Positions 1-12,299 of a stretch of 64,000 bases of DNA are shown here, in pieces. The notes beneath the pieces are model-generated. The model searched no databases. It saw only the letters and a program-made list of their open reading frames with translations, and was not told where the DNA came from. How positions within the stretch are numbered: the stretch's first letter is position 1; each line of letters opens with the position of its first letter. Both the position numbers and the translations under genes were made by a program. Source of the DNA: Polytrichum commune (lineage: Eukaryota > Streptophyta > Polytrichopsida > Polytrichales > Polytrichaceae); contig OX485805.1 in the NCBI GenBank assembly GCA_950295325.1, forward strand, positions 23,237,501 through 23,301,500. The letters are read 5' to 3'.

Positions 1-1190
1 GGTGCAAGGCGCCAAAATGGCACAAACTTAAACTAGTGATATACAATACACTACATTGGCTGTGGTACCTATTGAGTGTGGTTTATCTATTGTCACTCTA
101 ATTACGCAATAGGAATTAGTGTGGATGTCCCATAACTTATGAGTAACCAACCAATACTTTGGTGCCATGCACCCTCCAAGCACATCCTACATTATTTGTA
201 TCAAAGGTCTCAAACACAAAAACCCCTAGCCTATATCCTCATTATTTCCAATTTGTTGATTTTCAAAGTAGGCATGTTGTAAAGGGATACAAACAACAAG
301 TTGGGCTCCTATACACTAAAGTAACTCAAGAGGACTATTTATAGGGATTCCAAGCAATTATTGAGCAAGTTGTGGTTTAATAATGGGCTCCACATATCTT
401 TATGGGTTTTAGACCTTGCCACAATTAAATGGTGTTGAGGTCATGCACGTGTTTCAATTTACAGACCCCATTACACCATATAAGGACTAAATAATCCTAT
501 TAGTATGGGTGAAAATCTATTGTGGAGATAATTAATTAGGAGGACACTAATTTTCTAGTCAAGGTGGGAATAATGTGGGTTGAAACATTCAAACCATGGA
601 TCCTCTCCTAACCTCGTGGAGACTTACGACCAACACCATGAGTATTAGTTCAAGAACAAAAACAACATAAAACAAACAACCTCACCACGAAAGGCTTTTT
701 CATATTCAATGCCTCTATCCTCTGGTCTATACTGGATCACTTGCTATTCTACTCTATTCTGCTCCACTCTTTTACATTCACCCTACATTTCGTTCTCCAT
801 TCCCTATACCCGCTGAAATGGTGTACTCCACAATGCCTCTATCCCAAGTTTGGGACAAAAGCAATAAAATAGCCACCAACATCAATTTCCTAGAAAAAAA
901 CAATCAACGCGGTCATCTAGTGCATAACATTAATTAGCTGAAGAGCTGTGTTTAGCTGCCCTAACTTCAGATTTAGTCCAAAACATTGGGTTTCCAACAT
1001 CTAGAGTCTTCATATTTGAATCTACTACTGGGCTCATGAACATAACTCATCAACTAAGCAATGTAATCCACACTTTTGCACCCACACCAAATGTTGATTG
1101 TTTGGAGAGAGCTTGGGTTATGTCCGTGGAGGAGGTTCTTGGCAAGTGCCTTAAAATCATTCAAAAACCTTCTTACTTTCAAAATGGTGA
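1..1190. other. Intergenic, no gene recognised
   Basis: AT-rich sequence upstream of the BUD31 gene. No reading frame here looks like a conserved protein. The first 130 bases carry motifs (lattg-type 'AATTAGTGTGG', CACTAAT) that recur in the small inverted-repeat elements near 11.3 and 15.1 kb, so a decayed element end is likely. Nothing else could be assigned. Confidence 0.5.
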
Positions 1191-1193
1191 GAA

Positions 1194-1206
1194 TTAGGGT
1201 TTAGGG
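1194..1206 (+). promoter_or_regulatory. Telo-box-like promoter motif
   Basis: TTAGGGTTTAGGG lies about 230 bp before the BUD31 start codon. In plants, telo-boxes (AAACCCTAA on either strand) are typical of promoters of broadly expressed translation and RNA-processing genes. The motif is seen directly; its regulatory role is inferred from position and the kind of gene it precedes. Confidence 0.5.
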
Positions 1207-1210
1207 CTGT

Positions 1211-1239
1211 CTCCTCTCTCTCTCTCTCTCTCTCTCCCC
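1211..1239. repeat. CT microsatellite (probable 5' leader Y-patch)
   Basis: A run of CT dinucleotides directly follows the telo-box. Pyrimidine tracts at this distance are common around plant transcription starts, so transcription of BUD31 probably begins near here. The start site itself cannot be fixed from sequence. Confidence 0.6.
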
Positions 1240-1435
1240 ATTCTTCCTTCTCGCTTCCTTGTTTGTCTTCATCTTTCTCGTCAATCTTGTTCATCCTTGC
1301 TGCAATCCTTGACAACTCTCTGTTTCCTATATCTTTCTGCACCCCGCTTCTTCATCTCCCACTGCATTCACAATTATAAATTTCCAGGGAAACAAGAACA
1401 AATAGAGAGCAGGCAGGAAGAAAGCAGGCGTCAAG

Positions 1436-3446
1436 ATGCCCAAGGTGCGCACCAGTCGCACGGTGTACCCCGAAGGATGGGAGCTCATCGAGCCCACGCT
1501 TCGCGATTTGGAAACCAAGATGCGCGAGGGTATGTATGTGTGTGTGATAAGTTTTGGAGGATGCATCATCAGCTGGAATGGAAACATCATCAGCCTAGGG
1601 TTTTGGTCTTTATTTTTATTATTAGATGTTGTTGTTGTTGTTGTAGTAATAGTAATAAGGAGATGCCTGTGGGGCTTGGAATTCAGGAGGACATGTGGTG
1701 ATGTTTTGTTATGGTTGTGGGGGGTGCAGCGGAGAATGAGACTCATGAGGGGAAGAGGAAATGTGAGGCTTTGTGGCCAATCTTTAAAATCTCACATCAG
1801 AAGAGCCGCTACATTTATGACCTCTTTTACCGGCGCAAGGCAATTTCTAGAGAGCTCTTCGATTTCTGCTTAGAACAAGGGCATGCGGATAAGAACCTTA
1901 TTGCCAAGTGGAAGAAAGTGAGTTTTCATTGTCCCTTTGATTGTTTCACTAGGATTTGAAGTTTATCTTCCTACGGTATGGCTGTGCATCTAGTTCCATC
2001 TTGGAGTGGTGTGAACGGTGACACTCATAATTAATATTAGCAGGCATGTTTCGTACCTACACATGTATATTGTCCTCAGTCCAGACCTAAGGAATTTCCT
2101 AATTTTCTGCAGCTTAATTAACTGTTAGTAATCAAACCTAGTTCAATTCATGCTGCTTCTTATTTTTCACCCGTTTTATTCACTCCACTTCATTAAGTAC
2201 CTCCGAAACCAATACTGCCCCCTACATTCTTCTTGCAGCTTCACCTCGGACATTATGGGTTTAGGGTTTACCTGATTTCATAACACAAATTCCTACAAGA
2301 ATCAAGAACTTTCTAAGTTCTTGTATCTGCTCTTGATGTTAGCAATCAAATCTAGTCATCCTGCATGTTATGCTTCACTGTGTTGATTCACTCCTCTTCA
2401 TCAACAGCCTCTGAAGCTATTATGCCTCTCTTCATAATTTCTGCAGATTTCCCTGGACATTATGGGTTTAGGGTTTACCTGATTTCATAACACAAATTCT
2501 TACAAGAATCAAGAACTTTCCAAGTCTTTGTATCTGCTCTTGATGTTAGCAATCAAATCTAGTCACCCTGCATCTTATGCTTCACTGGTTTAATTCACTC
2601 CTTCATCAACAGCCTCCGAAGCTATTATGCCTCTCTTCATAATTTCTGCAGGTTTCCCTGGACATTATGGGTTTAGGGTTTACTTGATTTTCATAACACA
2701 AATCCTTGCAAGAGTAAGGTTCATAGTGAGAGTGTTCTCAACCAGTCTTGATTTATAATTCTTAATCTGACGTTTTTCCATGCTTCCTATCTCTTACATG
2801 TACCTTGTTTGTTTGTTGGGTTTTGGGGATGGGTCTGCATCTAGTTCCACATTAAAAATGCATGAATGCTGAGACTCAAATAGTTTAGCAGTCATGTTTT
2901 ATACCTACGCATGTATATGTCTCATTGCAGACGTCCAGGATTTCCAGTTTTTGCTGTTAGTAATCCAACCTAGTCCAACTCGTTCTGCTTGTTATGCTTC
3001 ATTAATTTTATTCCCTCCACTTCATGAACAGCTAATTCTGAAGCTAATATTCCTCCCTTCCTTTTTCCTATGGCTTTATATGGACATTATGGGTATAGGG
3101 TTTACTTGATTCCTTAACACAAATTACTGCAAGAATCAAGAAATCTTACAACAGTACGGTTCATAGTAGATGTATTATCAAGCAGTCTTGCTTATAACTT
3201 AGGGACTTGAACTAATGTTCATTTATTTATTTTTCACCATGCTTATTATCTCTTACATGTATCTTGATTGTTTGTTTGTTGGGTGCACAGTCTGGTTATG
3301 AACGCTTGTGTTGTTTGCGGTGTATCCAACCCCGTGACCATAACTTTGGAACTACATGTGTATGCCGAGTGCCCAAGCATCTGCGAGAGGAGAAGGTGAT
3401 TGAGTGCGTCCACTGCGGGTGTCATGGATGTGCAAGTGGAGACTGA
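1436..3446 (+). CDS. BUD31: BUD31 / G10 spliceosome-associated protein
   Basis: Three exons, 1436-1529, 1730-1917 and 3291-3446, join in frame (94+188+156 nt) into 145 residues, the usual plant BUD31 length. Every junction is GT/AG. The product starts [20 protein letters not shown], continues through the [20 protein letters not shown] block and ends with the cysteine-rich zinc-binding tail ([35 protein letters not shown]). BUD31 is a nuclear component of activated spliceosomes, near the Prp19 complex and U2/U6, and is highly conserved in eukaryotes. The start codon sits in the context GTCAAGATGCCC. Intron 2 (1918-3290) is unusually long and repeat-built. No defect is visible, so the gene is probably functional. 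Confidence 0.97.
2000..3130. repeat. Direct duplications inside BUD31 intron 2
   Basis: A unit of about 205 bp containing ACATTATGGGTTTAGGGTTT recurs at about 2253, 2458 and 2664, with a diverged copy near 3084. A larger block starting GCATCTAGTTCCA near 1988 is repeated near 2830, about 840 bp later. Most of the intron was therefore built by local tandem duplication. Two of the copies include TTTCTGCAG, a good-looking 3' splice site. Confidence 0.8.
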
Positions 3447-3582
3447 TCATTGGGGGTTTTAGCCACCACTTTCTTACCTTTGCAACTCCATCAAATGTAT
3501 GTAGGCTTTTGGCACCCTTATTAGTTGCGTAGAGAACTTTGTATCTTATAATGAAGGGTGAAAGCTTCCAGTGTTAGTTGTT

Positions 3583-3675
3583 GCCTGTGGGAAGCAGGTT
3601 GTTTCAGGTCAAATGTGCTCCCATGCCTGTGGGAAGCAGGTTGTTTCAGGTCAAATGTGCTCCCATGCCTGTGGG
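3583..3675. repeat. 42-bp tandem repeat after BUD31
   Basis: The unit beginning GCCTGTGGGAAGCAGG starts at 3583, 3625 and 3667 (two full copies and part of a third, period 42). It lies about 140 bp past the stop codon, probably in the 3' UTR. Confidence 0.85.
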
Positions 3676-4524
3676 CGTAAAGTAAGGCAAACTTACTGCT
3701 GGCACATATTTGAAATTGTGATATAGCAGACAATTGAGATTTTTTCTTTCCATGCTGATGTTTATCTTTGTAATTTCATTTATACTTTTAGGTCTTGAAT
3801 ACTGGAATATCTTGCTCATCTCTCATATCTCCTCAATTTTGTGATTTCAATGAAAAGCCAAGGCAACCTAGATGTGTGGTAGTGAGCAACATCTCAATTT
3901 AAGAAGGGAAAGTGTTATGTGTGGTCTTGGGAGACATAATTTAAGGGTGCTTCACTTATTTTCATATATTGAGGTATGGATGCAAATTGAATAGATAACT
4001 GTCACTGGGTTGAAATTTACAGATATGTTTAATATGCACCTTTCTGTTTCTTTCAGAGTTTAGTGGTAACTCAGAAATTGCTTGCAAGGTGTTGGATAAC
4101 TTGAAATTGTTTGCAAGGTTTTGAAGAAATTGAATTGTGGACCGATCATAATTTTTGGCATCAGAAGGTTGCTTGGTCTTGATCATGTGACTTGATTAAG
4201 GGAAGGGTGGCTCAAGGAAACATGATTTGAGTAATCTCTTCAATGTATCATGGAAGCAATTATCACAAATTGGCTGGTTCCCTCAGTTTTTTCCAAGCCC
4301 ATCGCAATTGAATAACATGTTGTGTATGATAAACCTCCTAGTCTAAAAAATCCAAATCTTGATGATGTACATATTTCTAGTCACACCTTGTAATCATCCT
4401 AATATATCCAAAAATCTAGGTTTACATGCTGCACTATTGAAAGAGGCCTATTTGATAAGTTGGGTCAATAAGGGAAAAAAGTGTGTACAGTGCATCTAGA
4501 TTTCACTCAAACGCATCCTTTTAA
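3676..4524. other. Spacer between convergent BUD31 and LRR genes
   Basis: AT-rich spacer that must hold the two 3' ends. AATAAA-like and T-rich stretches are present but no poly(A) site can be fixed. No coding sequence recognised. Confidence 0.5.
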
Positions 4525-7500
4525 CTACCCAAATCTTGGCAGTCCTGGCATTTTTCCTCGCCCTTGTGCAGATCTTTTACTTGTGCGATATCGGCAGAAG
4601 CAACATAAACCAAGCATCAAAACCACGAACACACATACTGCGATGCCAGCGTACATGAGGTCTCTCCGCACTGTTTGCAGGAAAAACAAAAGTCATGGAG
4701 TTTAGGTACAAATAATACACCTATCAGTATTGATGTCTATTATTTAGTGCAAGCGCTCCTCATGAGAAACTCACAGCTTCCTTAGAAGATAGTATGAACA
4801 AGGTTATCTCTTTCATGAGGTTTAAGCACATGATCAGGCGATTGAATAAAACATAGAAGAAAATAGAGCAATCCTTTAACTCAATGGGACTTTTCAACGG
4901 GAGTTGGTCGTCTATCATTTTCCATTGGTTGTTTAGCATATAATATCAGTAATTTCTTTCCACTTGTCGTGTATTCTTGGAGGTAAAGCTTTATTTTAAA
5001 TGAACAACAACCTATATCGGTTCATTGAGGGTCAAACTCATTTTAGAATCTCTTGGCATGTCAAAATGAGATTGACCCTTAATGAACCGATATAGAATGT
5101 TTCACTTTCAAACTTTTACACTACCTTCAAGCATGAATAAAGAAATGGAAGATATTGTATGCAAAATAACAAACTAATATAATCTATTTTCCACAACCTT
5201 TGGCAAAGGATTACAAGGTAATAGCATTGTCATACCTATGGTGGCTTGGCTTGGCGGAGGTGGAGTCTTTGTTAAGACTTTTGGAGGAGAAGCAACAGTC
5301 GGGGATGGTGGTGCTGCATCACAAACATAATATTAATTATTTTGGGACTATTGGATTAATAATTTGGGATTCTTAAATGGTTCTATGAGAATCAATGGAA
5401 AGTGGATCCGTATTGGAAACACTTTGGGAATAGATTAGATTTGAGAAAAGATGAAACAAGATGTATGATATTTGTCTTGGCTATGCACATACATGAAACT
5501 TCATACCTAGTTTACTTTCATGGTTTTGTTGAATGATAAATCTCTCTAGAAACATTGTCATGATATCGTCAATGTGTGAAATTGCATCAGTCCCTATGAC
5601 ATCCTTCTGTATCTGTGAAAAGAGGAACAAAATCATTTACTCATTGTTGACCTAGCATTGTGGTGAACATGCATTAATAGGGACTCTAATTATATATACC
5701 TGGAGTAGCTTGCATCAAAGTTCTGTGATGATGATGATGACGTAGGCTGACGAGATCAAAGATTTTCTGCGTCTCACTGCACATGTCACAAGAATTTTTT
5801 TCTGCACATTGTTAAAATTAACTTACTGATGGCACCCATTCAACCAACAGTGGCAAAGTTAATTTGGTCACAAGCAAGAGTTCCTGAGTCTTTTCGTACT
5901 TACAGTCTTGAACTGGAGAGCTTGGTCAATTCTTGAGTCTCTTGTGGAAATGTCAGTCTAATATTGTGTGATAGATCCCTGAAGCACCAGACCATCACCC
6001 ATTAGTACAATCGTGTAAGTTATTTTGTAGAATCTAGATTACAAGCACTATTACTTGGTATAAAATAATGCACGTGTTTGTAGAGCTGTACTATGGCTAC
6101 TCTGGGTGTTAAACTTTTTGCTGGGACACAATTTTCTGTTTTGACTGCTTTATTTGAATAGATTAATAACATAATAAAGAATATGTAGACTAGAAACTTT
6201 AACATTCTTACAGGGTTTGAAGCTTGTCCAGGCTACTCAATGCATGTGGAACCACTCCTGAGAGATGACAACCTGAAAGGTTCCTGCAACAAACAATCAT
6301 AGGTAATAAGAATCAAAAACCTTATCATCACGATAATTAGGAGTGTCTAGGTTAGTGGCCACTGGTAAAGAGGCTTTTCATGTACACTTACCCTTCATAT
6401 TACAACACTCAATTAATTCAACACCTCAACTATATGATGCGTTTCCCATCGACCATACTATGACCACGACGCTTGTAATACGACATTTTCAGGCCTGATT
6501 TGTCAAAACAATAGAGGTAATGAATGTGATGGGACCCACATGTATCTCAAGGTTCAATGTATGTGATTAGTACTTTGGAACATGCAGATGAACCTTGGGG
6601 AACATTGTGAACATACTTCTTAATTAGAATATACCTTGATTCAATTGAGTGACCAGGTTGGGTGGGGCCGTGAATATGTCATGTAAAGTGCTAAAATTAT
6701 ACTTTATGGATTCTTGTCAATAAGTAGATTCAACCTGAAAAGCGAGTGAGATTCGGGTTAAATACTGTCACTGAATATTATCAGAATGGAACGGCTGATA
6801 ACAACTAAAATAATGTTATGTACTTACGTATCTTTATGTTGTATACAAAATGAAATTTTACACTAAAATAGGTCATTTTCTTGAAAAACCTCGATAGTAC
6901 AACATTTGAGGCCCACAATGTCATATTATCAAATTACCAAGAATGCGACATTCGAATAATACGACACTTTCTTACCGTGTTATAATAAAGAGGGACAACA
7001 GGGTTACTGGGCATTAAGTTCTCCAGCTCTTTTTACCTCTTACTGTAGATTGTGAGTGAGCCTAACCTAGATAGCACCGAACTTTGGGCACTGCTCCGGA
7101 GGTAGCAACACACGGTCAAAGCACCGAATCTCTAGCCCTGTCATTACAGGGATCACAGTCTGGATTCTGAATATGCAGGTGGTGGGGCACTCCATTCGGA
7201 ATCCACAGCTGGGTTGAGGCATCAGAACTAATGCTTCGATCACTAACAATTCCTCCAAGGAATATTCTACTGTAAATCCGAAAGCACTTCGAAAGCCATT
7301 GACAAGTTCTTTAGTGATCTGACAAAAGTAAATGAAGGCTCGTGCCTGATTGATGAAGGTGATTTGGAGGATCGAGTCTACCGATCGGATGCTACCTAAG
7401 TAATATTATCATAGGGACACCAGTGCGTATGAATAGATGTGCAAAATTCAAGCTAGGGTAACCCAGCTCTAGAGTCGCTTCGAAGGAAGGAAGGGTAGCA

Positions 7501-8882
7501 ATGGCAACTTACAACTTCACGAGGCGGTCTAGGTTGCCGATCTGCTCGGGGATGGAGCCTCGCAACATGGGATTCCTAGATAAATCTCTGCAGAAGAGGA
7601 TAGGTGAATTGGTAATCCAGTCATTCATCAAAGCTGGATCGATAGGAGCCATACGTAAAATGATGCAACAGAGTTACACATAACCTCCTGTGAGAGATCC
7701 AAGAAATGCGAGAAAACGTTTGAAAGGAGTGTCTGTTTGAACCCTTGTCAAGAGGTTAAGACTTACAGGATGATGAGGTCATCGAGATTTCCGATTTCCG
7801 CAGGAATTCCACCAGTTAGTCCAGCCCCGCTCAAATCCCTGCCAAAAACATCATCCTAGGTTCTTCGTCACATGATCACCATCATTTCAATCATAACCTG
7901 ATGTTCCTAGCTTTTCTTTGCAGAATCTTGACATAATGGAACTTAATTAAAACAAGCCTAATGTCTTAATCGGAGCCTTGATGAAGATTGTTTGGCACTT
8001 ACAAGATTGAGACACTATCCTCGGAGCAAAAGACGCCCTGCCAGTGAGAGTGACAAGGATCCGCATCCTTGTCAAAACTCCAGTTCTTTAACACTACTCC
8101 AGAATAACCACCTTGCCAAACACGCAATAGTCCTTGCAGTGTAGAAACTGCACCCAAACACATGGCCATCGGACCTCTTGTAAGCCATGCAAGGCTAACT
8201 GTACCGGAAGAATCATCATCATATCTCCGAATGACTTTCCAAGGAACTTCATCATTTTCCGCAACAGGCAGGGATAATTAGGTTGTTTGTCGAGAAAAAT
8301 AAACTCGACGTCACTACATTGCTATAAGCTTCTCTCATCTGCTGCTGCTGCCATTACTAAAACATGACCAATATTCTTTGACCGCAATTCAAGTTTCGAG
8401 ATGTTCAACTTTGCATCATTCAACCTAGGTAGGCAGTCTCAACAAGAACGAGACATGTCTTCAGGGAGCGAGGATGCTGATTGCTCCACATGCTAAGGAC
8501 TCCGTGATGATGCAATTTCTCTTCAACCTTAGTTAATGGTGCGAAAACTTTGAACAGTGCAAATCTCGTAGAGTGTGTGTTCCAGAGTTTTTGTTTGCTT
8601 TTTGTTTCTAAAATCCTTGAATCAAAACTCTTAAGAGCTTATGAGGTTCTGAGGTAAGATACTCAAATGAACCTGGGGAGGGCGTTTTCTTCTAGTTAAG
8701 ACTACTTACGACACCTTGACTAGCTACCTTGAAAGTCGAGAAGGAACAAGATTGGGAAGAAGCTTATAGTTACCATCGGCGGGACGAGTAGTGGCAGCAG
8801 ATGGAGCGACCAAAGTGACCAGCAAGATTGTCAAAATCATCAGCAACGTCGACCCGCATCTGTGCTGCCCACTCGACGCCAT
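4525..8882 (-). CDS. LRR membrane protein without kinase (possibly decaying)
   Basis: Minus-strand exons: signal exon 8728-8882 (MASSGQHRC then a hydrophobic run to APSAATT); N-terminal LRR cap about 8003-8256 (motif DADPCHSHWQGVFC); LRR exons 7767-7838, 7513-7587, 6212-6283 and 5904-5978, each 72 or 75 nt and splitting a Leu codon in the same phase, the classic plant LRR-gene design; 5700-5776; 5507-5612; a Pro-rich exon 5236-5313 (PKVLTKTPPPPSQAT); and a last exon 4525-4670 with the membrane segment (AGIAVCVFVVLMLGLCCFC), about 20 cytosolic residues and a stop. No kinase domain follows. Two joins are unsolved: no AG acceptor fits the exon 1/2 frame, and the 5700/5612 join is off by one nucleotide. 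It may be a receptor-like protein or a degenerating gene. Confidence 0.7.
4875..5095. repeat. Intronic dispersed repeat with an 84-bp hairpin
   Basis: Positions 5012-5095 form a hairpin with arms CTATATCGGTTCATT...AATGAACCGATATAG around a short loop. The larger block 4875-5095 is an inverted, diverged copy of 37048-37258. Shared blocks include the CCAATGGAAAAT and AAAGTCCC...TTAAAG segments. It lies in the last intron of the LRR gene. A MITE-type element is likely. Confidence 0.7.
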
Positions 8883-9443
8883 CGCTCCCTCCTGACCTTC
8901 TTCGATCACGAACAAATCGAATTCTGTAAGGTTACGTCGGTAACGTTAACCCCTGCCTACCCAACTACCCCACTTCCTCCGACAAACTCGCCTCAAAAAA
9001 CTTCCAGTTCGGTCCAGCTCAACCGACTTTTTCTCATACCATTAAATTGTCAGATACTTTCATTCCAGAATCCACTGCATTTCAAGTTAGTATAGATCAT
9101 TATTTACACTAGACCTGTTGTAGGACATTCTTCGATTGGTTTTCGCAGCCGCAAGTCAACCCTGCGTCTCCCGTTCCCTTGCAAAAAACATCATCCGAGA
9201 AATCCCCTTCTCTGGATTCGGAATGTGGGACCATGAAATCTTACATGTTTGCAGATTCACCATTCATCCATTCATCTCGAACTACTGCTTGGAACATGGT
9301 ACAGTTGGTAGATTCTATATTTAACATGCCGACCTCTGACCTGTTGCAGTCATGAATCTTGTGGCCTTATTATTCGGCAATGTCTCAACCGGTAGAGCCT
9401 CTTTCGATTCTGGGTACATATATCATTTCTTACTTCAACATAA
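8883..9443. other. Intergenic region upstream of the LRR gene
   Basis: Probable 5' leader and promoter side of the minus-strand LRR gene. An in-frame upstream ATG at 8915 would add 11 residues before the signal peptide; the 8882 start is preferred because the hydrophobic segment then begins at a normal distance. No other gene recognised. Confidence 0.45.
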
Positions 9444-9900
9444 GGGCCACTTCACACACGAGACTGAGAGCCCGTGACCATTACACTTGAAGCACTCTCA
9501 TTGGTGGAAAAGGCGGAGCCGGTCCAAGTTCACTTCACACTACGCTTGAGGGACCAACGGAGTATGTGAATGCGGATTCCTACATGCCATCGAATGGATC
9601 ATGTTCCATGGTCACTTGGATTATTTTCAAAAACCACCTCTTTATGGAGGTAGGTCTAACACAAAACTGGGAGACCATGGCACTCCGAACTCTTACAACC
9701 GTGTATTTATTCTATTTTATCGTGGTTGAGGATCCTCATGAATAGAAATTCATTGAAATAGCGTTTGGTGGAGGGTCCGGTCACATATGTGTTCACACCA
9801 TACTTGAGGATTCGTGACCACACTACATGATTTTGGAGGTGTATTAGGACGGCCTTCGGACACTTTCTTTTGGGCTCTCACAATTTCATAGTCACGGCAA
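9444..9900 (+). mobile_element. Truncated PIF/Harbinger-type MITE
   Basis: Starts with GGGCCACTTCACACAC after a TAA trinucleotide and is an inverted, diverged copy of the complete element at 14387-14884. Homology stops near 9900 within the other terminal repeat, so the right end is lost. It has no coding capacity. Confidence 0.75.
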
Positions 9901-10515
9901 ACCCCCCTTGTGCTTCGTGGCCTACCTCCGTGACTTTGTGAATAGAATGGTTATAAACTCCCCCCCCCCCCCACCACTCCCCCTTGCAGTGTATAGAATG
10001 GCTAGACTAGGCATTGACAAAGCCACCCTAAAGCCACCTTGAACCAACCCGAGATAGAGTGCAGCCCGTTACCTACCCTAGATAAAGGCAATGGAGGTCA
10101 CTATGAAATGTTGCCACTAATGACACCTAAAAGCGTCACTCCGTGGGCCCACACACTCCTACACCATGGGGAACGCTACAAGGCAGCAGAGTGTTGGTGA
10201 TCGGAAGGCGTTTATAGGTGTTGGTTTTAGCACCCTCTACCTTACTTCAGGTTTCGGTTGTTCTCGTGAGGCTCAGAAGCTCCAGTTGATTCCTAGTAAC
10301 TGGGAATAGGTAGTGTTTATTTATTTATTATTATTATTTTATTTTTTGTGGAATTTTTTGTGGAAGAAGGATGTTGTAGTCCACATTTGGCCAACTTGGT
10401 GATGAGTTCCTCAGAACAAAACCTGCCAGGGTTTGGGCAGGCAGGATTGGTGTGGCACGTGTTCGTAAACAGCATCCTATATATCATCGCAAGTTGCTGC
10501 AGCTAGTGTAGTTAT
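9901..10515. other. Intergenic, no gene recognised
   Basis: Contains a C homopolymer at about 9960-9973 and no convincing coding sequence. The start of the next foldback element follows directly. Confidence 0.5.
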
Positions 10516-11042
10516 TGGGGGACGTTAAACCTCCCCCTACGAGCTTTTCGAGGGAGGTGGAAACGGGCAGTGGCAGCCCCAGAAAGAAATCGAGATTTTC
10601 TAGACCCGACCGAAAATTTCTCCCCGCTCCATCCGACTCGACTTCGAAGAAACTAGTGCCCTTGCATTTTTGAAGGCCACTTATCCGCAAATCCCATATT
10701 GAGTGCACTTCATCTTCAAGGTTCAGAATCTTGTGTGTGTGTGTGTGTGTACTTTCACTTAGTAAATAAGCAATTGATTGGGATTTCATTCCGAAAGTGA
10801 AAGTGTCAATAAAGCATGTAATTAACTCGGAAAGATTTGGTAATGTCAAAGACCTTGACGGTGAAGTGCACTCGATATGGGATTTGTGGATGAGTGGCCT
10901 TTAGAAATGCAAGGGCAATGGTTTTTTCAAAGTTGGGCAGGGCGGGTAGAAGTTTTCCATCAGGTCCAAAAAATCTCGATTTCTTTCTTGGGGTTGCCCT
11001 GCCCGTATCTACCTCCCCCGAAAAGCTCGTAGGGGTCCCCCC
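10516..11042. mobile_element. Foldback element with ~200-bp inverted arms
   Basis: Left arm about 10516-10720 and right arm about 10838-11042 are inverted copies; shared blocks include CTACGAGCTTTTCG, GAAAGAAATCGAGATTTT and CAAATCCCATAT. The element is 527 bp and is flanked by the direct repeat TAGTTAT (10509-10515 and 11043-11049). Long terminal repeats with a target duplication of this size suggest a Mutator-like or foldback transposon. A GT microsatellite lies in the left arm region at 10732-10750. Superfamily assignment is tentative. Confidence 0.8.
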
Positions 11043-11303
11043 TAGTTATCACCCTCGAGAATCAATAGAATTATAATGTAACTTCTGGTATTTTAGTGTC
11101 ACTTATTACTCATATTTACCCTTCAATGCTATAACATGTTACTTACAATGTAAGTATGTATGAAGCCACGTTGTATTATGTTTGTTCTATAAGTCCCAGA
11201 CTTGTATCTATGATATAATCTGTGGTTGGTACCAAATGAAATCTAAAAGTAAGAAGTCGTAGCGGTGCATAGTTCCAAATAAAGAGTGATTTTAATACCA
11301 CAA

Positions 11304-11525
11304 CACCGTTTATGGTATTTAGCGTCACTCACTATTCGGAGTTACGCATTGCTATAACATATCATTGTTAGTTTATGTTTTTTCCAAGTAAAGATATCAT
11401 ATTAATGTTCTATGATGTCCAAACAACCAATTTGACCCTTGTCGGTAAAAAATGAGATCTATAGTGAAAAGTTGTAGCACAACGTAACTCCGAATCGTAA
11501 GTGACACTAAATACCATAAACGGTG
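11304..11525. mobile_element. 222-bp MITE with ~44-bp inverted ends
   Basis: The ends are near-perfect inverted repeats: CACCGTTTATGGTATTTAG at the left and its complement at the right, extending inward through CGGAGTTAC. The internal part is AT-rich. A related element lies at 15068-15260, sharing CATTCGGAGTTAC and GCTATAAC. Confidence 0.75.
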
Positions 11526-11904
11526 AAGTGGTCTTATCCTCCCACCGCCAATATCATTCATGTCGAAAAATTCCGAGCACATATCACCACTTTGGTCAGA
11601 GACGTCTCTCGGAGGATGCATGAATTTTAGGGACATAAAAGTCAATGCCCTTTTATTTGCCCTACATATTGCACTTAAAGTGGAAGTCAACGTGTGGGGA
11701 CGATGACGACTCCATCAACCTAAGTTAGTGTAACTTAGTAGGCAATTTGCTGAAGCTTGCTGTTCCACAACTCAAAAAGCTGAGTCAGATAGAGGTGAAT
11801 GAAATTGTTTTTTTAATGGTTTGAGAAGCAAAAAGCTTTAAGGCACTAAAAGTACATCAAGATGGTGTCAACACACGTTAATTTTCTAGAGTAGCGGGGA
11901 GAGA

Positions 11905-12230
11905 GATAGTGATGCCTTGATTACACCAAATTTTCCGTCCGGTTCCAACTGTGAAATTGTTAGGGATAATGTTCAGAAATAGATGTTGGCCCACCACTTT
12001 TCACACTATTATAGCCGGAGATGCCGACGGATGGTGTTAGAATTGGCTGGTGTGATCAGCCCGTGAGGGGTTGATGACACCAAGTCACTTATGGCAACAT
12101 CCGCCAATATCTCTGGTTGTAATAGTGTGAAAAGTGGTGGGCCAACATCTATTTCTCAACATAATCTCCAACAATTCACGGCTGGAATTGGATAGAAAGT
12201 TTGGTGTGATCGGGGCATGAGAGAACTTTA
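11905..12230. mobile_element. Hairpin MITE, ~120-bp arms
   Basis: Both arms contain AGATGTTGGCCCACCACTTT and the adjoining CACACTATTA in opposite orientation, around a loop of about 50 bp. The outer parts pair more weakly (ATTACACCAAA against TTTGGTGTGAT). No coding sequence. Confidence 0.7.
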
Positions 12231-12299
12231 TAGAGTTGGGGTGAATAAATGACGCTTCATGTTGATCATAACCATGAACTCGTATGTGCATTTGAGAGG

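Noticed and set aside
1194-1206. Interstitial telomere sequence
   Set aside because: Only two heptamers are present; a promoter telo-box upstream of a housekeeping gene is the simpler reading.
7067-7258. 63-codon minus-strand frame inside the LRR gene
   Set aside because: It shows no LRR pattern in that frame and has poor splice sites; a worn LRR remnant in another frame explains the region better.
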